The notes beneath the pieces are model-generated. The model ran no database searches, was not told the origin of the DNA, and saw only the letters and a program-made list of their open reading frames with translations. A stretch of 64,000 bases of DNA from Acidobacteriota bacterium (GTDB taxonomy: Bacteria > Acidobacteriota > Vicinamibacteria > Fen-336). The DNA lies in contig JAJDNS010000067.1 of the NCBI GenBank assembly GCA_022340585.1, positions 1 to 64,000 of the forward strand. The letters run 5' to 3'. Shown piece by piece: positions 41,405-50,308 of this stretch (the first letter of the stretch is position 1; each line of letters opens with the position of its first letter). A program made the translations under genes and the position numbers.

Positions 41405-41431
41405 TTCGACCACCGGGATCGGTTGTATAAT
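41405..41431 (+). promoter_or_regulatory. Putative promoter for the GGDEF/EAL gene
   Basis: A perfect TATAAT at 41426-41431 with a weak TTCGAC 15 bases before it, about 45 bases upstream of the ATG. A local AT-rich stretch stands out in an otherwise very GC-rich region. Confidence 0.45.
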
Positions 41432-41476
41432 CCGTACTCGGCGCACCGTCGGGGCTGAGGGAGGCGCGGGAGCGCG

Positions 41477-43588
41477 ATGAGCAAGCCGCTGAGAGCCGTG
41501 GCTGTGATCGACTCCCCCGGCGCCGCATCCGCGATCGCCGCCGACCTCGAGGCCTGCGGACACGACGGGCGGTGCCTGATGTTCGCCTCCGGCGAGGACG
41601 ACCTGGGCCGGCTGTCGCGGGCGTCGTGCACCATCGTTCTGGCCTGCCAGCCCAACCCCGCCCTGAAGCCAGAGCGGGTGATCGAGCTGCTCAGGGCTCG
41701 CGACGATGCCCCCCCGGTCGTGGTGTCCGCGGAGTCGTTCAGCGACGACGAGATGGTCTCCCTGGTGAAGGCCGGCGCCCACGACTGCGTGCGCCGCGGC
41801 GACACCCGACGCCTGGCCTCGGCGATCCAGAGCGCGCGATCGGCCCCGCCCTCGCCGAGCCCGGCGACGCCCGACGCCACCGCGTTGACGGCCGAGCTCA
41901 CGGACCATCACCGCGCCCTCATCGAAGAGATCCCGGCCCTCACCTACGTCTGCTGGGCGGACGAGACACGCAGCGTGATCTACGTGAGCCCGCAGCTGCT
42001 GGCGATGACCGGGTACTCCACGCGCGAGTGGCTCGCCGACCCTGGCATGTGGGCGAGCCGACTCCACCCCGAGGACCGAAACCACGTTCTCCGCCGCTAC
42101 CACGACGCCTGCAAGGCCCGCTCGCGCTTCGTCTCCGAGTACCGCATCCTGGACCACCAGGGTGGCACCGTGTGGTGGCGCGACGAGGGGCGGGTCATGC
42201 CCGGGCCCGACGGTGGCGCCCGGTTCGTCCGCGGCTTCGTGCTGGACATCACGGAGCAGAAGCTGGCCGAGGAGAGCGTGCGCCGCATGCGCTTCTTCGA
42301 CCAGCTCACCAACCTGCCCAATCGCTCGCTCATGCAGCTCCGTCTCTCCAGCGCCCTGTCCGCCTCCCAGGAGTCGGGGCGCCCCGTCGCCCTTCTCATC
42401 CTCGCCGTCGACCGCTTCCGCGACACCGTCAACACCCTCGGTCACCAGTGTGGCGAGGAGATCGTGCGCGAGCTGGCGCGGAGGCTCGCCGACACGATCG
42501 GAGACGCGGAGCGCGTGGCCCGCCTCCGCGGAGACGAGTTCGGGGTGCTGCTGCCCGACGCCGACGCCGAGCTCGCGCGGAACGTGGGGGGGAGGATCCT
42601 GAAGGCCTTCGAGCGACCGATCATGGTGGAGCGGCTCCCCATCGAGCTCTCGGCGAGCGTGGGGGTCGCGGTCGCCCCCGACCACGCGAAGGAGGGCGAG
42701 GACCTGCTGCGGCGGGCCGACGCCGCGGTCCAGGCCGCCCGCGGGCTGGGGGGCGGCACCTGCACCGTCTACTCCGCCGAGCACGATCTCCACGATCCCG
42801 AGAACGTGGCCCTCCTGGGCGAGCTTCGGCGGGCGGTGGAGGCCGACGATCTGCTCCTCCACTACCAGCCGAAGGTGGACCTGCACAAGAAGACGATCGT
42901 CGGAGTGGAGGCGCTGCTGCGGTGGCCCCACTCCAAGCGGGGGATGGTGCCCCCGGGGACGTTCATCCCCCTGGCCGAGAAGACCGGCCTCATGAGGGAG
43001 CTGACCCGCCTCGTCCTCGACAAGGTCGCCCGACAGGCGCGGGGGTGGCAGAAGGATGGCTGGCCGCTACCGGTCGCCGTCAACGTCTCGGCCCGGAGCC
43101 TGCACGACCGGCTGATCGTGGACGACGTCGCGGACGCCCTCAGGACCCACGACGTCGATCCCGCACGCCTGCAGATCGAGATCACCGAGAGTGCGGTCAT
43201 GGCCGACGAGAACCGCGCCGTGGAGACGCTCTCCGGCCTCACCGGGAAGGGCGTCGGCATCTCCATCGACGACTTCGGCATCGGCTACACCTCGCTCCGC
43301 CTGCTGCGGCGCCTGCCCGTCTCGGAGCTCAAGATCGACCGCTCCTTCGTCATGGGGATGGCGGGTGAGGCCGGCGAGGACACCGCCATCGTTCGCTCCA
43401 CGAACGACCTCGGGCACAACCTCGGTCTCACCGTGGTCGCGGAGGGCGTCGAGAACGAGTGGACCCTCGACCTCCTCTCCGCCTTCGGCTGCGACCTCGC
43501 GCAGGGCTTCCACATCGCGCGGCCCATGCCGCCGGCCGAGCTCCCGGGCTGGATCGCCCGGTCGGACTGGAAGATGGCGGAGTGCTAG
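41477..43588 (+). CDS. Cyclic-di-GMP protein: pseudo-receiver, PAS, GGDEF, EAL
   Basis: 703 residues. Residues 1-120 look like a receiver-type fold without obvious phosphorylation aspartates. A PAS/PAC domain follows (TYVCWADETRSVIYVSPQLLAMTGYSTREW to GFVLDITEQKLAEE). The GGDEF domain has RGDEF at 351-355 in place of GGDEF. The EAL domain has intact EAL at 478-480, plus NVSARSL, EITES, DDFGIGYTSL and AEGVE. It most likely hydrolyses c-di-GMP; the changed first glycine leaves synthase activity doubtful. It has its own TATAAT promoter and is cytoplasmic. It ends six bases before a convergent gene. Confidence 0.92.
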   Translation: MSKPLRAVAVIDSPGAASAIAADLEACGHDGRCLMFASGEDDLGRLSRASCTIVLACQPNPALKPERVIELLRARDDAPPVVVSAESFSDDEMVSLVKAGAHDCVRRGDTRRLASAIQSARSAPPSPSPATPDATALTAELTDHHRALIEEIPALTYVCWADETRSVIYVSPQLLAMTGYSTREWLADPGMWASRLHPEDRNHVLRRYHDACKARSRFVSEYRILDHQGGTVWWRDEGRVMPGPDGGARFVRGFVLDITEQKLAEESVRRMRFFDQLTNLPNRSLMQLRLSSALSASQESGRPVALLILAVDRFRDTVNTLGHQCGEEIVRELARRLADTIGDAERVARLRGDEFGVLLPDADAELARNVGGRILKAFERPIMVERLPIELSASVGVAVAPDHAKEGEDLLRRADAAVQAARGLGGGTCTVYSAEHDLHDPENVALLGELRRAVEADDLLLHYQPKVDLHKKTIVGVEALLRWPHSKRGMVPPGTFIPLAEKTGLMRELTRLVLDKVARQARGWQKDGWPLPVAVNVSARSLHDRLIVDDVADALRTHDVDPARLQIEITESAVMADENRAVETLSGLTGKGVGISIDDFGIGYTSLRLLRRLPVSELKIDRSFVMGMAGEAGEDTAIVRSTNDLGHNLGLTVVAEGVENEWTLDLLSAFGCDLAQGFHIARPMPPAELPGWIARSDWKMAEC

Positions 43589-43594
43589 AGCGGA

Positions 43595-44968
43595 TCAGCC
43601 CTCGGGCGGAATGTTGTGGTTCATCCGGAAGAGATTGTCCGGGTCCCACTTCTGCTTGACCGCGGCCAGTCGCTCGAAGTTGTCTCCGTAGGCGGCCCGG
43701 ACCCGGTCCCGCTCGTCGGTGCCGAGCAGGTTGACGTAGACCCCCCCGGTGCTGAAGGGGGTCATCAACTCGTGAAACGCCCGCGCCCATGACGTGACCT
43801 CGTCGTCCTGGTCGGGGTCGGCCCATCCCGCCATGATGTGGAAGGAGAAGGGGGCGGTCCGATGCGGGAACGCGGTGGCCGACGGATCGACTCGACCGAT
43901 GGCCCCTCCTCCCGCCCCGATGTAGACCAGGGTGAAGGCCCCGGGCAGGGCACCCACCCCGGACACGAAGGTCTCGATCGCCTCGTCGGAGAGGCCGGGG
44001 AGATCGTGCGACCTCGACTCGTAGCGCTGGCCCGCGGGCAGGCCGGCGTCGAAGGCCTGCTGAACGGCGGTGAAGGGCTGGGGCTGGACGAACTCCAGGA
44101 TGGGGTCCCCCACGCCGAGCAGGGGTCGGAGGTCGTCTTCGCCTTCCGGGTTCACGTGGAACACCACGAGGTCGACGGCGAGCTGCCCGTGGAACTCCTC
44201 GGGGAACTCGGGGATCGGCGGGACGCGCAGGATGAAGGCATAGCATTGAACCTCATCCGGCGCCTTCGCCATGACGTCACGGTACAGCCGGAGCATCTTC
44301 CCCGCGTCCTCGAGCCGGTGCACGATCTGGCCGGCCAGCACCTGGGGCCCGACCTCGTGCAGCCCGAACTCGAAGGACGTGACCACCCCGAAGTTGCCGC
44401 CCCCTCCCCGCAGGGCCCAGAAGAGCTCGGGGTGCTCGTCGGCACTGGCTCGGACCAGCCGGCCGGCCGCGGTGACGACGTCGGCCGACTGCAGGTTGTC
44501 GATGGCCATGCCGTGCCGGCGCGAGAGGTAGCCGTTCCCCCCCCCGAGGGTGAACCCCGCCACTCCCACCGTCGATACGGTCCCGCCGGGGGTCGCCAGG
44601 CCATCCTTCTGGGTCACCTCGTCGAGCTCGCCCCACCGGACTCCCGCCTCCACGCGCGCCCGTCTCGATTCGGGATCGACCACGATACCCTTCATCGAGG
44701 AGAGGTCGATCAGGAGGCCCCCGTCGCCCACGGTGTTGGCGGCGTACGCGTGGCCTCCTCCCTTGACGGACAGCCGCAGGCCCTGCTCGCGGGCCGCGTT
44801 CACCGCGGCCTGAACGTCGCCGGCCTGGCGGCACTGCACGATCACGTCCGGCCGCCGATCGAAGCGAGCATTCCAGACGGCGCGGGCCTCGTCGTAGCCC
44901 GGGTCGCCGGGGAGGAGAACCGCGCCGCGAACGGCGGTGTCGAGGGTGCGGCGGTCGATGTCAGTCAT
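43595..44968 (-). CDS. FAD-linked oxidoreductase, berberine-bridge-enzyme-like
   Basis: 457 residues from ATG 44968 with GGAAGGAG upstream. The PCMH-type FAD domain has SVKGGGHAYAANTVGDGGLLIDLSSM, where the His is the expected covalent FAD attachment, then GVAGFTLGGGNGYLSRRHG and LRGGGGNFGVV. The cysteine of bicovalent members is absent, so a single FAD link is likely. It ends with the BBE motif KWDPDNLFRMNHNIPP. It probably oxidises a sugar or alcohol; there is no signal peptide. It lies downstream of the propeller histidine kinase on the same strand with its own TAGAATCGA motif. Confidence 0.88.
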   Translation of the reverse strand: MTDIDRRTLDTAVRGAVLLPGDPGYDEARAVWNARFDRRPDVIVQCRQAGDVQAAVNAAREQGLRLSVKGGGHAYAANTVGDGGLLIDLSSMKGIVVDPESRRARVEAGVRWGELDEVTQKDGLATPGGTVSTVGVAGFTLGGGNGYLSRRHGMAIDNLQSADVVTAAGRLVRASADEHPELFWALRGGGGNFGVVTSFEFGLHEVGPQVLAGQIVHRLEDAGKMLRLYRDVMAKAPDEVQCYAFILRVPPIPEFPEEFHGQLAVDLVVFHVNPEGEDDLRPLLGVGDPILEFVQPQPFTAVQQAFDAGLPAGQRYESRSHDLPGLSDEAIETFVSGVGALPGAFTLVYIGAGGGAIGRVDPSATAFPHRTAPFSFHIMAGWADPDQDDEVTSWARAFHELMTPFSTGGVYVNLLGTDERDRVRAAYGDNFERLAAVKQKWDPDNLFRMNHNIPPEG

Positions 44969-45080
44969 GGGTCTCCTTCCCCGGGGGCTCCATGCCATGG
45001 CTGCCGTGCGCCAGGCGGACGAGGGGGACGAAGCCCCGCTCCAACGACTCGCTCTTCTGGTGGCGGATCACGCTCTGCTG

Positions 45081-45089
45081 TCGATTCTA
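45081..45089 (-). promoter_or_regulatory. TAGAATCGA motif upstream of the FAD oxidase
   Basis: Minus-strand TAGAATCGA, third copy of this motif in the window, about 115 bases before the oxidase ATG and just past the histidine kinase stop. Confidence 0.35.
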
Positions 45090-45114
45090 CAGCGGATGGC
45101 CGGAGCGCTCCGAC

Positions 45115-48100
45115 TCAATCCGGTCGATCGGCCGGCAGGTCCATCCAGACGATCGTTCCTCGACCGGGCCGGCCCTCGGACTCGAGCCAGACCCGACCGC
45201 CGTGCACCTCGACGATGCGCTTCACCAGCGACAGGCCCACTCCCGAGCCGTCGACGCCCGCGTGCAGCCGCTTGAAGAGCTCGAAGGCCTCTTCGTGGTG
45301 CGCCGGGTCGATGCCGATGCCATTGTCACGGACGAAGAGCCGTGCGCGCCCGTCCTCGCGCCGACCGCCGACCTCGATCCGCGGTTGCTCCTGGTCACCG
45401 AGGTACTTCAGGGCGTTGTCGAGCAGGTTCTGGAGCACCTGGCGCAGGCGCGAGCGATCCACGTACAGCGTGGGCAGGTCCGGCTCCACGCTCAACTCCA
45501 CGCCGCGCTCGGCGATCCGCGTGGCCATCTCCCGGGTCACCTCGTCCACCAGGGGCTTCACCGCCACCGACTCGGGCTCGCCGCGCGCCCGGCCAACCAG
45601 CGACAGCTGCAGGAGCTCGTCCAGCAGCTCGGTCATCCGCGAGGCGGAGGACTTGACGCGAGCCACGTAGTCGCCGGCTTCCGTGAGGCGACCCTTCTCC
45701 AGGTCCGCCTCGAGCAGGCCGATGAAGCCCGAGATGCTGATGAGAGGTGACTTCAGGTCGTGGGAGACCGTATAGGTGAAGCGCTCCATCTCGGCGTTCC
45801 GCTCGCCCAGGAGCAGGTTCGCCTGGGACAGCTCCAGTGTCCGCTCGTCGACGAGAGCTCTGAGGCGTTGCTCGGTCCGGGCCAGGCGCCGGCTCCTCAG
45901 CTCCGATGCCGCCCAGGCCACCGCGCCCAGGGTGGCGAACGCCAGCAGCCAGGCCCACCACGTCTGATACCAGGGCCGGCTCACCGTGAAGGAGAAGCGT
46001 GTGGGGGCGCTCACTTGGCTGCTGCCCGGCATGACCGCGCGCACCTGCAGCGTGTGGGGGCCACTGTCCATTCCGGCGAGGACGATCTCGTTGCGAACCT
46101 GCGGACGCCTCCAGGACTCGTCCCGGCCCTCCAGGCGCACCTGATAGGCCAGGTGATCCCCGTAGTGAGGCGACGCGAAGCGTGACGCGAGGTAGCCGCC
46201 GTCCGGCACCGTCGGGACCTCTACCCCGGGGTCGATCGGCTCGTCGTTGATGCGAACGTCGAGCAGGGCTGGCGGCGGCAGCGCGCCGCGAGAGCGCGGA
46301 AGCCCCTGGAGACGCGCCAGGCCCCGAGCGGTCGCCGCCGTCACTCCGCCTCCCGGCACGGGAAACAGACCTCTCACCGCCACGATCCTCGAGGGCAGCC
46401 CGGCCCCCTCGTCGAAGTGGTCGTGCTCGCCGGTCTCGGGATCGAGGCGAACCACTCCGTCACCGGTGGCGATCCAGATCGAGCAGCTCTCGTCGGCCGC
46501 AACCGCCACCACCAACGACGAATCCCTCCCCGGGCCGAGCTCCACCCGGAAGGCCCGTCCTTCCCGGACCTCGAGGAGGCCGGCGGTGGTGCCGATCCAG
46601 TACCGGCCCTTCGCATCGACCGCGAGGTCGTAGACGTTGAAGCCGTCGGCGGGCTCGAAGGGCAGGTTCGCCACCAGCGTCGCGAAGGAGTCGCGGTCCC
46701 CGTCGTAGCGGAGGAGGAGGGCATTCGGGTCGTTGGTGGCGACGACGATCTCTCCGGTGAGTGACCGGTCGAGAGCCAGGGCCCTTCGGGGCACGCCCGC
46801 CCCGACGCCGTAGTACCGCTCCGAGCCGTCCGGGTCGAGCCGCAAGATTCCGTCGTCGGCGGCGCGGATCAGCCAGAGCCGTGAGTCCTCGTCCTGCTCG
46901 AGATCCTGGGCAAATGATCCCTCGAGGCTGAGGCGGCGCACGAGGCGCTCGCCCTCGAACTGGAGGAGGCCTGTCTCGTGAGCGGCGTACACGAAGCGAC
47001 CGTCGGTCCGGAGACCCAGCAGGAAGGGCGAGGGCTCGTCGAGGAGCGCCTTCGTCACCGTCCCCCGCGGGCCGGGCCGCAACCGGTACACGTTGCGTCG
47101 ATCGGAAGCGTACATCGCCCCGTTCGCGGTCTGGACGAACGACACCAGGAAGCGGCTCATCGCCTCGTCGGCGAGGCGCACCACCTCGAAGTCGGGAGGG
47201 CGGAGGTGGAGAAGGCCCTCGTCGCTGCTCAGCCAGAGGCTGCCATCCTCGTCCGCGAGGATGTGCTGGACGAGGAAGGCCGGGACGCGATCCCGGGGCG
47301 AGAACCGTCCCCCCTCCAGACGGCCGACGTGCGCCTCGAGACCGAACGTGCCGAGGACGATGTCCTCCCCGACGCGGCCGATGGCCGAGACCCGGTAGGT
47401 GTCGCTGATCTGGACGACATCGACGACGTGCCCTCCCTTCCCGACTCGAATCTCGAACAGCCCCCGGCCCGTTCCGGCCCACAGCCGGTCCTCCCCGATG
47501 GGGCGAAGCCGGTTGACCTCGGTGACGGGCCAGTCGATGGCCACGGGGACGAAGCGGTCAGCCCCTTCGTCGAAGCGATACAGCTTCCCCGTCTGGGCCG
47601 CCGCCCAGAGCGTCCCGAAGCCGTCCTCGGCAAGGCAATAGGAGCGGATGAAGCTGGCCGAGTGACTCGGGGGCGGGAGCTCGTAGCGGATCAGCCGCTC
47701 CCCGTCGACGCGGACGATTCCCTGGGGCTCCGCCACCCAGAGACGTCCCCGACGGTCCTCGTACACCGCCTTCGGGGAATGCAGGACTCCGGGTTCGGGA
47801 GCGAGAGACGCCTCGAACAGGGTGCGAAAGCCGACCCGGGCCGGGGTCCCGACGACCTCCACGAGGCCGACATCGCCGACGGCCAGCAGGCGCCCCTCAC
47901 GGGTGAGCACCAGATCCTTGGCGAACGGGAAGGAATGCTCGTCCTCGTACGTGGAGAACTCGGTCCCGTCGTATCGGACGAGCCCGGCATCCGTGGCCAG
48001 CCAGACGAAGCCGAACCGGTCCCGGGCGGAGGACTTGACCAGGTCGGTGGGCAACCCGTCAACGGTCCCGAAACGCTCCTCGACAAAGGTGCTCGCCGGG

Positions 48101-48171
48101 CTCGGTGGCGCCAGCCAGAGCACGAGAATCGCCGCCGCCAGCACCGCCGCTCGCCGGGGCTCACCACTCAT
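45115..48171 (-). CDS. Hybrid-type sensor: two-component propeller, Y_Y_Y domain, histidine kinase
   Basis: 1018 residues from ATG 48171. A signal peptide (VLAAAILVLWLAPPSPA) precedes a periplasmic beta-propeller with repeated units such as DRFGFVWLATDAGLVRYDG, DRRGRLWVAEPQGIVRVDG and DAKGRYWIGTTAGLLEVREG. A Y_Y_Y domain follows (LDVRINDEPID to HTLQVRAVMPG), then one membrane helix (WWAWLLAFATLGAVAWAA), a coiled coil, HisKA (TVSHDLKSPLISISG) and HATPase (NLLDNALKYLG, DNGIGI, GSGVGLSLV). It resembles Bacteroides HTCS sensors of polysaccharide breakdown but ends after the ATPase domain, without receiver or AraC output. The partner regulator is not next to it. Confidence 0.9.
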   Translation of the reverse strand: MSGEPRRAAVLAAAILVLWLAPPSPASTFVEERFGTVDGLPTDLVKSSARDRFGFVWLATDAGLVRYDGTEFSTYEDEHSFPFAKDLVLTREGRLLAVGDVGLVEVVGTPARVGFRTLFEASLAPEPGVLHSPKAVYEDRRGRLWVAEPQGIVRVDGERLIRYELPPPSHSASFIRSYCLAEDGFGTLWAAAQTGKLYRFDEGADRFVPVAIDWPVTEVNRLRPIGEDRLWAGTGRGLFEIRVGKGGHVVDVVQISDTYRVSAIGRVGEDIVLGTFGLEAHVGRLEGGRFSPRDRVPAFLVQHILADEDGSLWLSSDEGLLHLRPPDFEVVRLADEAMSRFLVSFVQTANGAMYASDRRNVYRLRPGPRGTVTKALLDEPSPFLLGLRTDGRFVYAAHETGLLQFEGERLVRRLSLEGSFAQDLEQDEDSRLWLIRAADDGILRLDPDGSERYYGVGAGVPRRALALDRSLTGEIVVATNDPNALLLRYDGDRDSFATLVANLPFEPADGFNVYDLAVDAKGRYWIGTTAGLLEVREGRAFRVELGPGRDSSLVVAVAADESCSIWIATGDGVVRLDPETGEHDHFDEGAGLPSRIVAVRGLFPVPGGGVTAATARGLARLQGLPRSRGALPPPALLDVRINDEPIDPGVEVPTVPDGGYLASRFASPHYGDHLAYQVRLEGRDESWRRPQVRNEIVLAGMDSGPHTLQVRAVMPGSSQVSAPTRFSFTVSRPWYQTWWAWLLAFATLGAVAWAASELRSRRLARTEQRLRALVDERTLELSQANLLLGERNAEMERFTYTVSHDLKSPLISISGFIGLLEADLEKGRLTEAGDYVARVKSSASRMTELLDELLQLSLVGRARGEPESVAVKPLVDEVTREMATRIAERGVELSVEPDLPTLYVDRSRLRQVLQNLLDNALKYLGDQEQPRIEVGGRREDGRARLFVRDNGIGIDPAHHEEAFELFKRLHAGVDGSGVGLSLVKRIVEVHGGRVWLESEGRPGRGTIVWMDLPADRPD

Positions 48172-48380
48172 CTGCGGGAACACTCTAGCCGCGCCCGCCC
48201 GGCTGCGGCAAGGCACCGGCGCCGGTCCGATGACGGCCACCTTCGAGCGAGCCGGCGAGATCGCCCAACCGCGAGACGCGGGCTCCGGGCCTCCAGAACC
48301 AGCAGAGGATTGCCCGAGTGCCTCGATCGGGAGACGATGGGCTCCCCCCGCGAGCGCTCATCGGCGAGGAGGAAGGCCAG

Positions 48381-49031
48381 ATGACCGAGGACAGCCGAGC
48401 CCGGGATCCCGCGCGGGTCCTCTTCGACTACCTGTACCTCCGCGATCCGGAGATCGGGCCCGCCGACGCCGTCATCGGCTTCGGGCACTTCGATCTGAAG
48501 ATCCCTCGCCGCTGCCTCGAGCTGCACCGCCGCGGACTCGCTCCCTTGATCGTGCTCTCGGGAGGGAGGGGCGCGGGCACCGCCGACCTCGGCCAGGCCG
48601 AGGCCCGCGCCTTTCTCGACGAGATCCAGGCGCACGCGAGCGAGGGCGCGGTCCTCCTCGAGGACCGCTCGACCAACACCGGAGAGAACGTCGAGGCCAC
48701 GGCCCGCCTGCTGGAGGACGAGGGTCGGCCCCTCGGATCCGGAGGCGGGGTCCGCACCGCGCTCATCGTGGCCAACGCCTGCCGGCAGCGCCGGGTGGAC
48801 CTGACCTGCCGCCGCCACCACCCGGACGTGCGGTGGATCAACGCCCCGCCCGCCACATCCTTCCTCGAGGAGGTCGCCCTGTACGCGGGCAAGGGCCAGG
48901 ACCTCGTGCCGCTGCTGTCCGGCGAGATCCAGCGCCTCCTCGACTACCCGGCCCGGGGGTTCTGCCTGCCTGCGCACATCCCCCCGGAGGTCCTCGCCGC
49001 CCACGCGCGGCTCAATGCGCAGCGGGGCTGA
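48381..49031 (+). CDS. YdcF/DUF218 family protein
   Basis: 216 residues from ATG 48381 with GAGGAGGAAGG upstream. The DUF218 fold has ADAVIGFGHFDLKIPRRCLELHRRGLAPLIVLSGG at the start and the hallmark STNTGENVEATARLL near residue 95. Family members include E. coli YdcF (binds S-adenosylmethionine) and envelope-biogenesis proteins such as ElyC/SanA. This one lacks a membrane helix, so it is probably cytoplasmic. Function is unknown. It sits between two minus-strand operons. Confidence 0.83.
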   Translation: MTEDSRARDPARVLFDYLYLRDPEIGPADAVIGFGHFDLKIPRRCLELHRRGLAPLIVLSGGRGAGTADLGQAEARAFLDEIQAHASEGAVLLEDRSTNTGENVEATARLLEDEGRPLGSGGGVRTALIVANACRQRRVDLTCRRHHPDVRWINAPPATSFLEEVALYAGKGQDLVPLLSGEIQRLLDYPARGFCLPAHIPPEVLAAHARLNAQRG

Positions 49032-49075
49032 GGACGAGCAGCGGGCCCTGCCGCTCGACGCGCGTCGCTCCCCGC

Positions 49076-50308
49076 TCAGGCGGCCCGGATGGCGTCCACC
49101 GGGTGCAGGCGGGAGGCGCGGAGGGCCGGGTAGACGCCGGCGCCAAGGCCGATGACGATGGCGAAAACGGCGGCGAGGAGGAGGCCAGCCGGGGAAACGG
49201 GCAGCCCGTCTTCGAAGGCCGTTCCCGCCAGCAGGGTGATCCCGTAGCCGAGGGCCGCGCCCAGCATCCCGCCCACGAGCGAGAGCGAAACGGACTCCAC
49301 GAGGAACTGACCGAAGATCTCCGGGTCGGTGGCGCCCATGGCCTTGCGGAGACCGATCTCGTAGGTCCTCTCGCCAATCGAGATCTGCATCACCGAGAAG
49401 ATCCCGATCCCGCCGACGAGGAGGGAGATGCCGGCGATCGAGGCGAGGACCACCCTCCAGTTGCGAACCAGCTCGTCGACCTGGCCCCGGATGCGCAGGA
49501 GCTCCTCGCCGATGTTCTCGATCTTGAAGTCGGTGATCCCGCGGTGGCTGCGCCGCATGAGGTCTTCCACCTCGCCCTGGGCGTGCTCCAGCTCCAGGGG
49601 GTCGGCCTGGAAGGCCCAGGCGTGGACGGTGTCTTCGCCCAGGAAGTACTCCTGGGCGGTGGTGAGGGGGATGTAGACCTTGGAGTTGTCCCGGCGCATC
49701 TCGTCGTCGTTGACCTGGTTGGTGCCGAGGTGGCGGAGGACCCCCACGATTCGGAATCGCACCCCGCGGATCAGGATCTCGCGACCCACCGCCTCCTCGC
49801 TGCCGAAGACGTCCTCCTTGAGGGTGTGCCCCAGCAGCGCCACCGTGGCCCGGGTCTCGACGTCGCGCTCCACCAGGTAGCGGCCGGTCTCGGCGTCGCG
49901 GTTGCGAATGCGGCCCCAGGCGGGGGTGACGCCCTCGACCGTGATCTTGAGGGTCCGCCCGTTCACGCGGGCCGTCTCGTCGCCGAGACCCACGACGGGA
50001 GCGGCCTCCTCGATCACCTCGCGGCCCCGCTCGATGATCGCGCCGTCGGCCCGACGCAGGCCCCGGGAGTAGCCTTGCTTCTTCCGCTCGATCGGGTTCT
50101 CGGCCTCCCTGGGCACCACGATGATCACGCCGTCGTAGCCGAGGTCGGCGAGGCCCTTCTCGACCGCGTCGGCGAGGCCGCCGATGACCGACACCATGAC
50201 CACGAGGGCGGTCGTGCCGAGGACGATCCCGACCAGGGTCAGCGCCGAGCGGAGCTTGTGGGCCCGGATCTCGGCGAGCGACGTGCGGACGGCCTCGTCG
50301 ACGTGCAC
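49076..50308 (-). CDS. MacB-like ABC transporter permease (second permease of the operon)
   Basis: 410 residues from GTG 50308, whose first base is shared with the last base of the upstream stop (TAGTG). N-terminal helix HKLRSALTLVGIVLGTTALVVM, a MacB_PCD periplasmic domain (about 40-250), then the FtsX domain with IAGISLLVGGIGIFSVMQISIGERTYEIGLRKAMGATDPEI and a final helix before RASRLHPVDAIRAA. It couples ATP hydrolysis to export or to work in the periplasm. The 616-residue ORF-track version extends into the previous gene in another frame. Confidence 0.9.
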   Translation of the reverse strand: MHVDEAVRTSLAEIRAHKLRSALTLVGIVLGTTALVVMVSVIGGLADAVEKGLADLGYDGVIIVVPREAENPIERKKQGYSRGLRRADGAIIERGREVIEEAAPVVGLGDETARVNGRTLKITVEGVTPAWGRIRNRDAETGRYLVERDVETRATVALLGHTLKEDVFGSEEAVGREILIRGVRFRIVGVLRHLGTNQVNDDEMRRDNSKVYIPLTTAQEYFLGEDTVHAWAFQADPLELEHAQGEVEDLMRRSHRGITDFKIENIGEELLRIRGQVDELVRNWRVVLASIAGISLLVGGIGIFSVMQISIGERTYEIGLRKAMGATDPEIFGQFLVESVSLSLVGGMLGAALGYGITLLAGTAFEDGLPVSPAGLLLAAVFAIVIGLGAGVYPALRASRLHPVDAIRAA

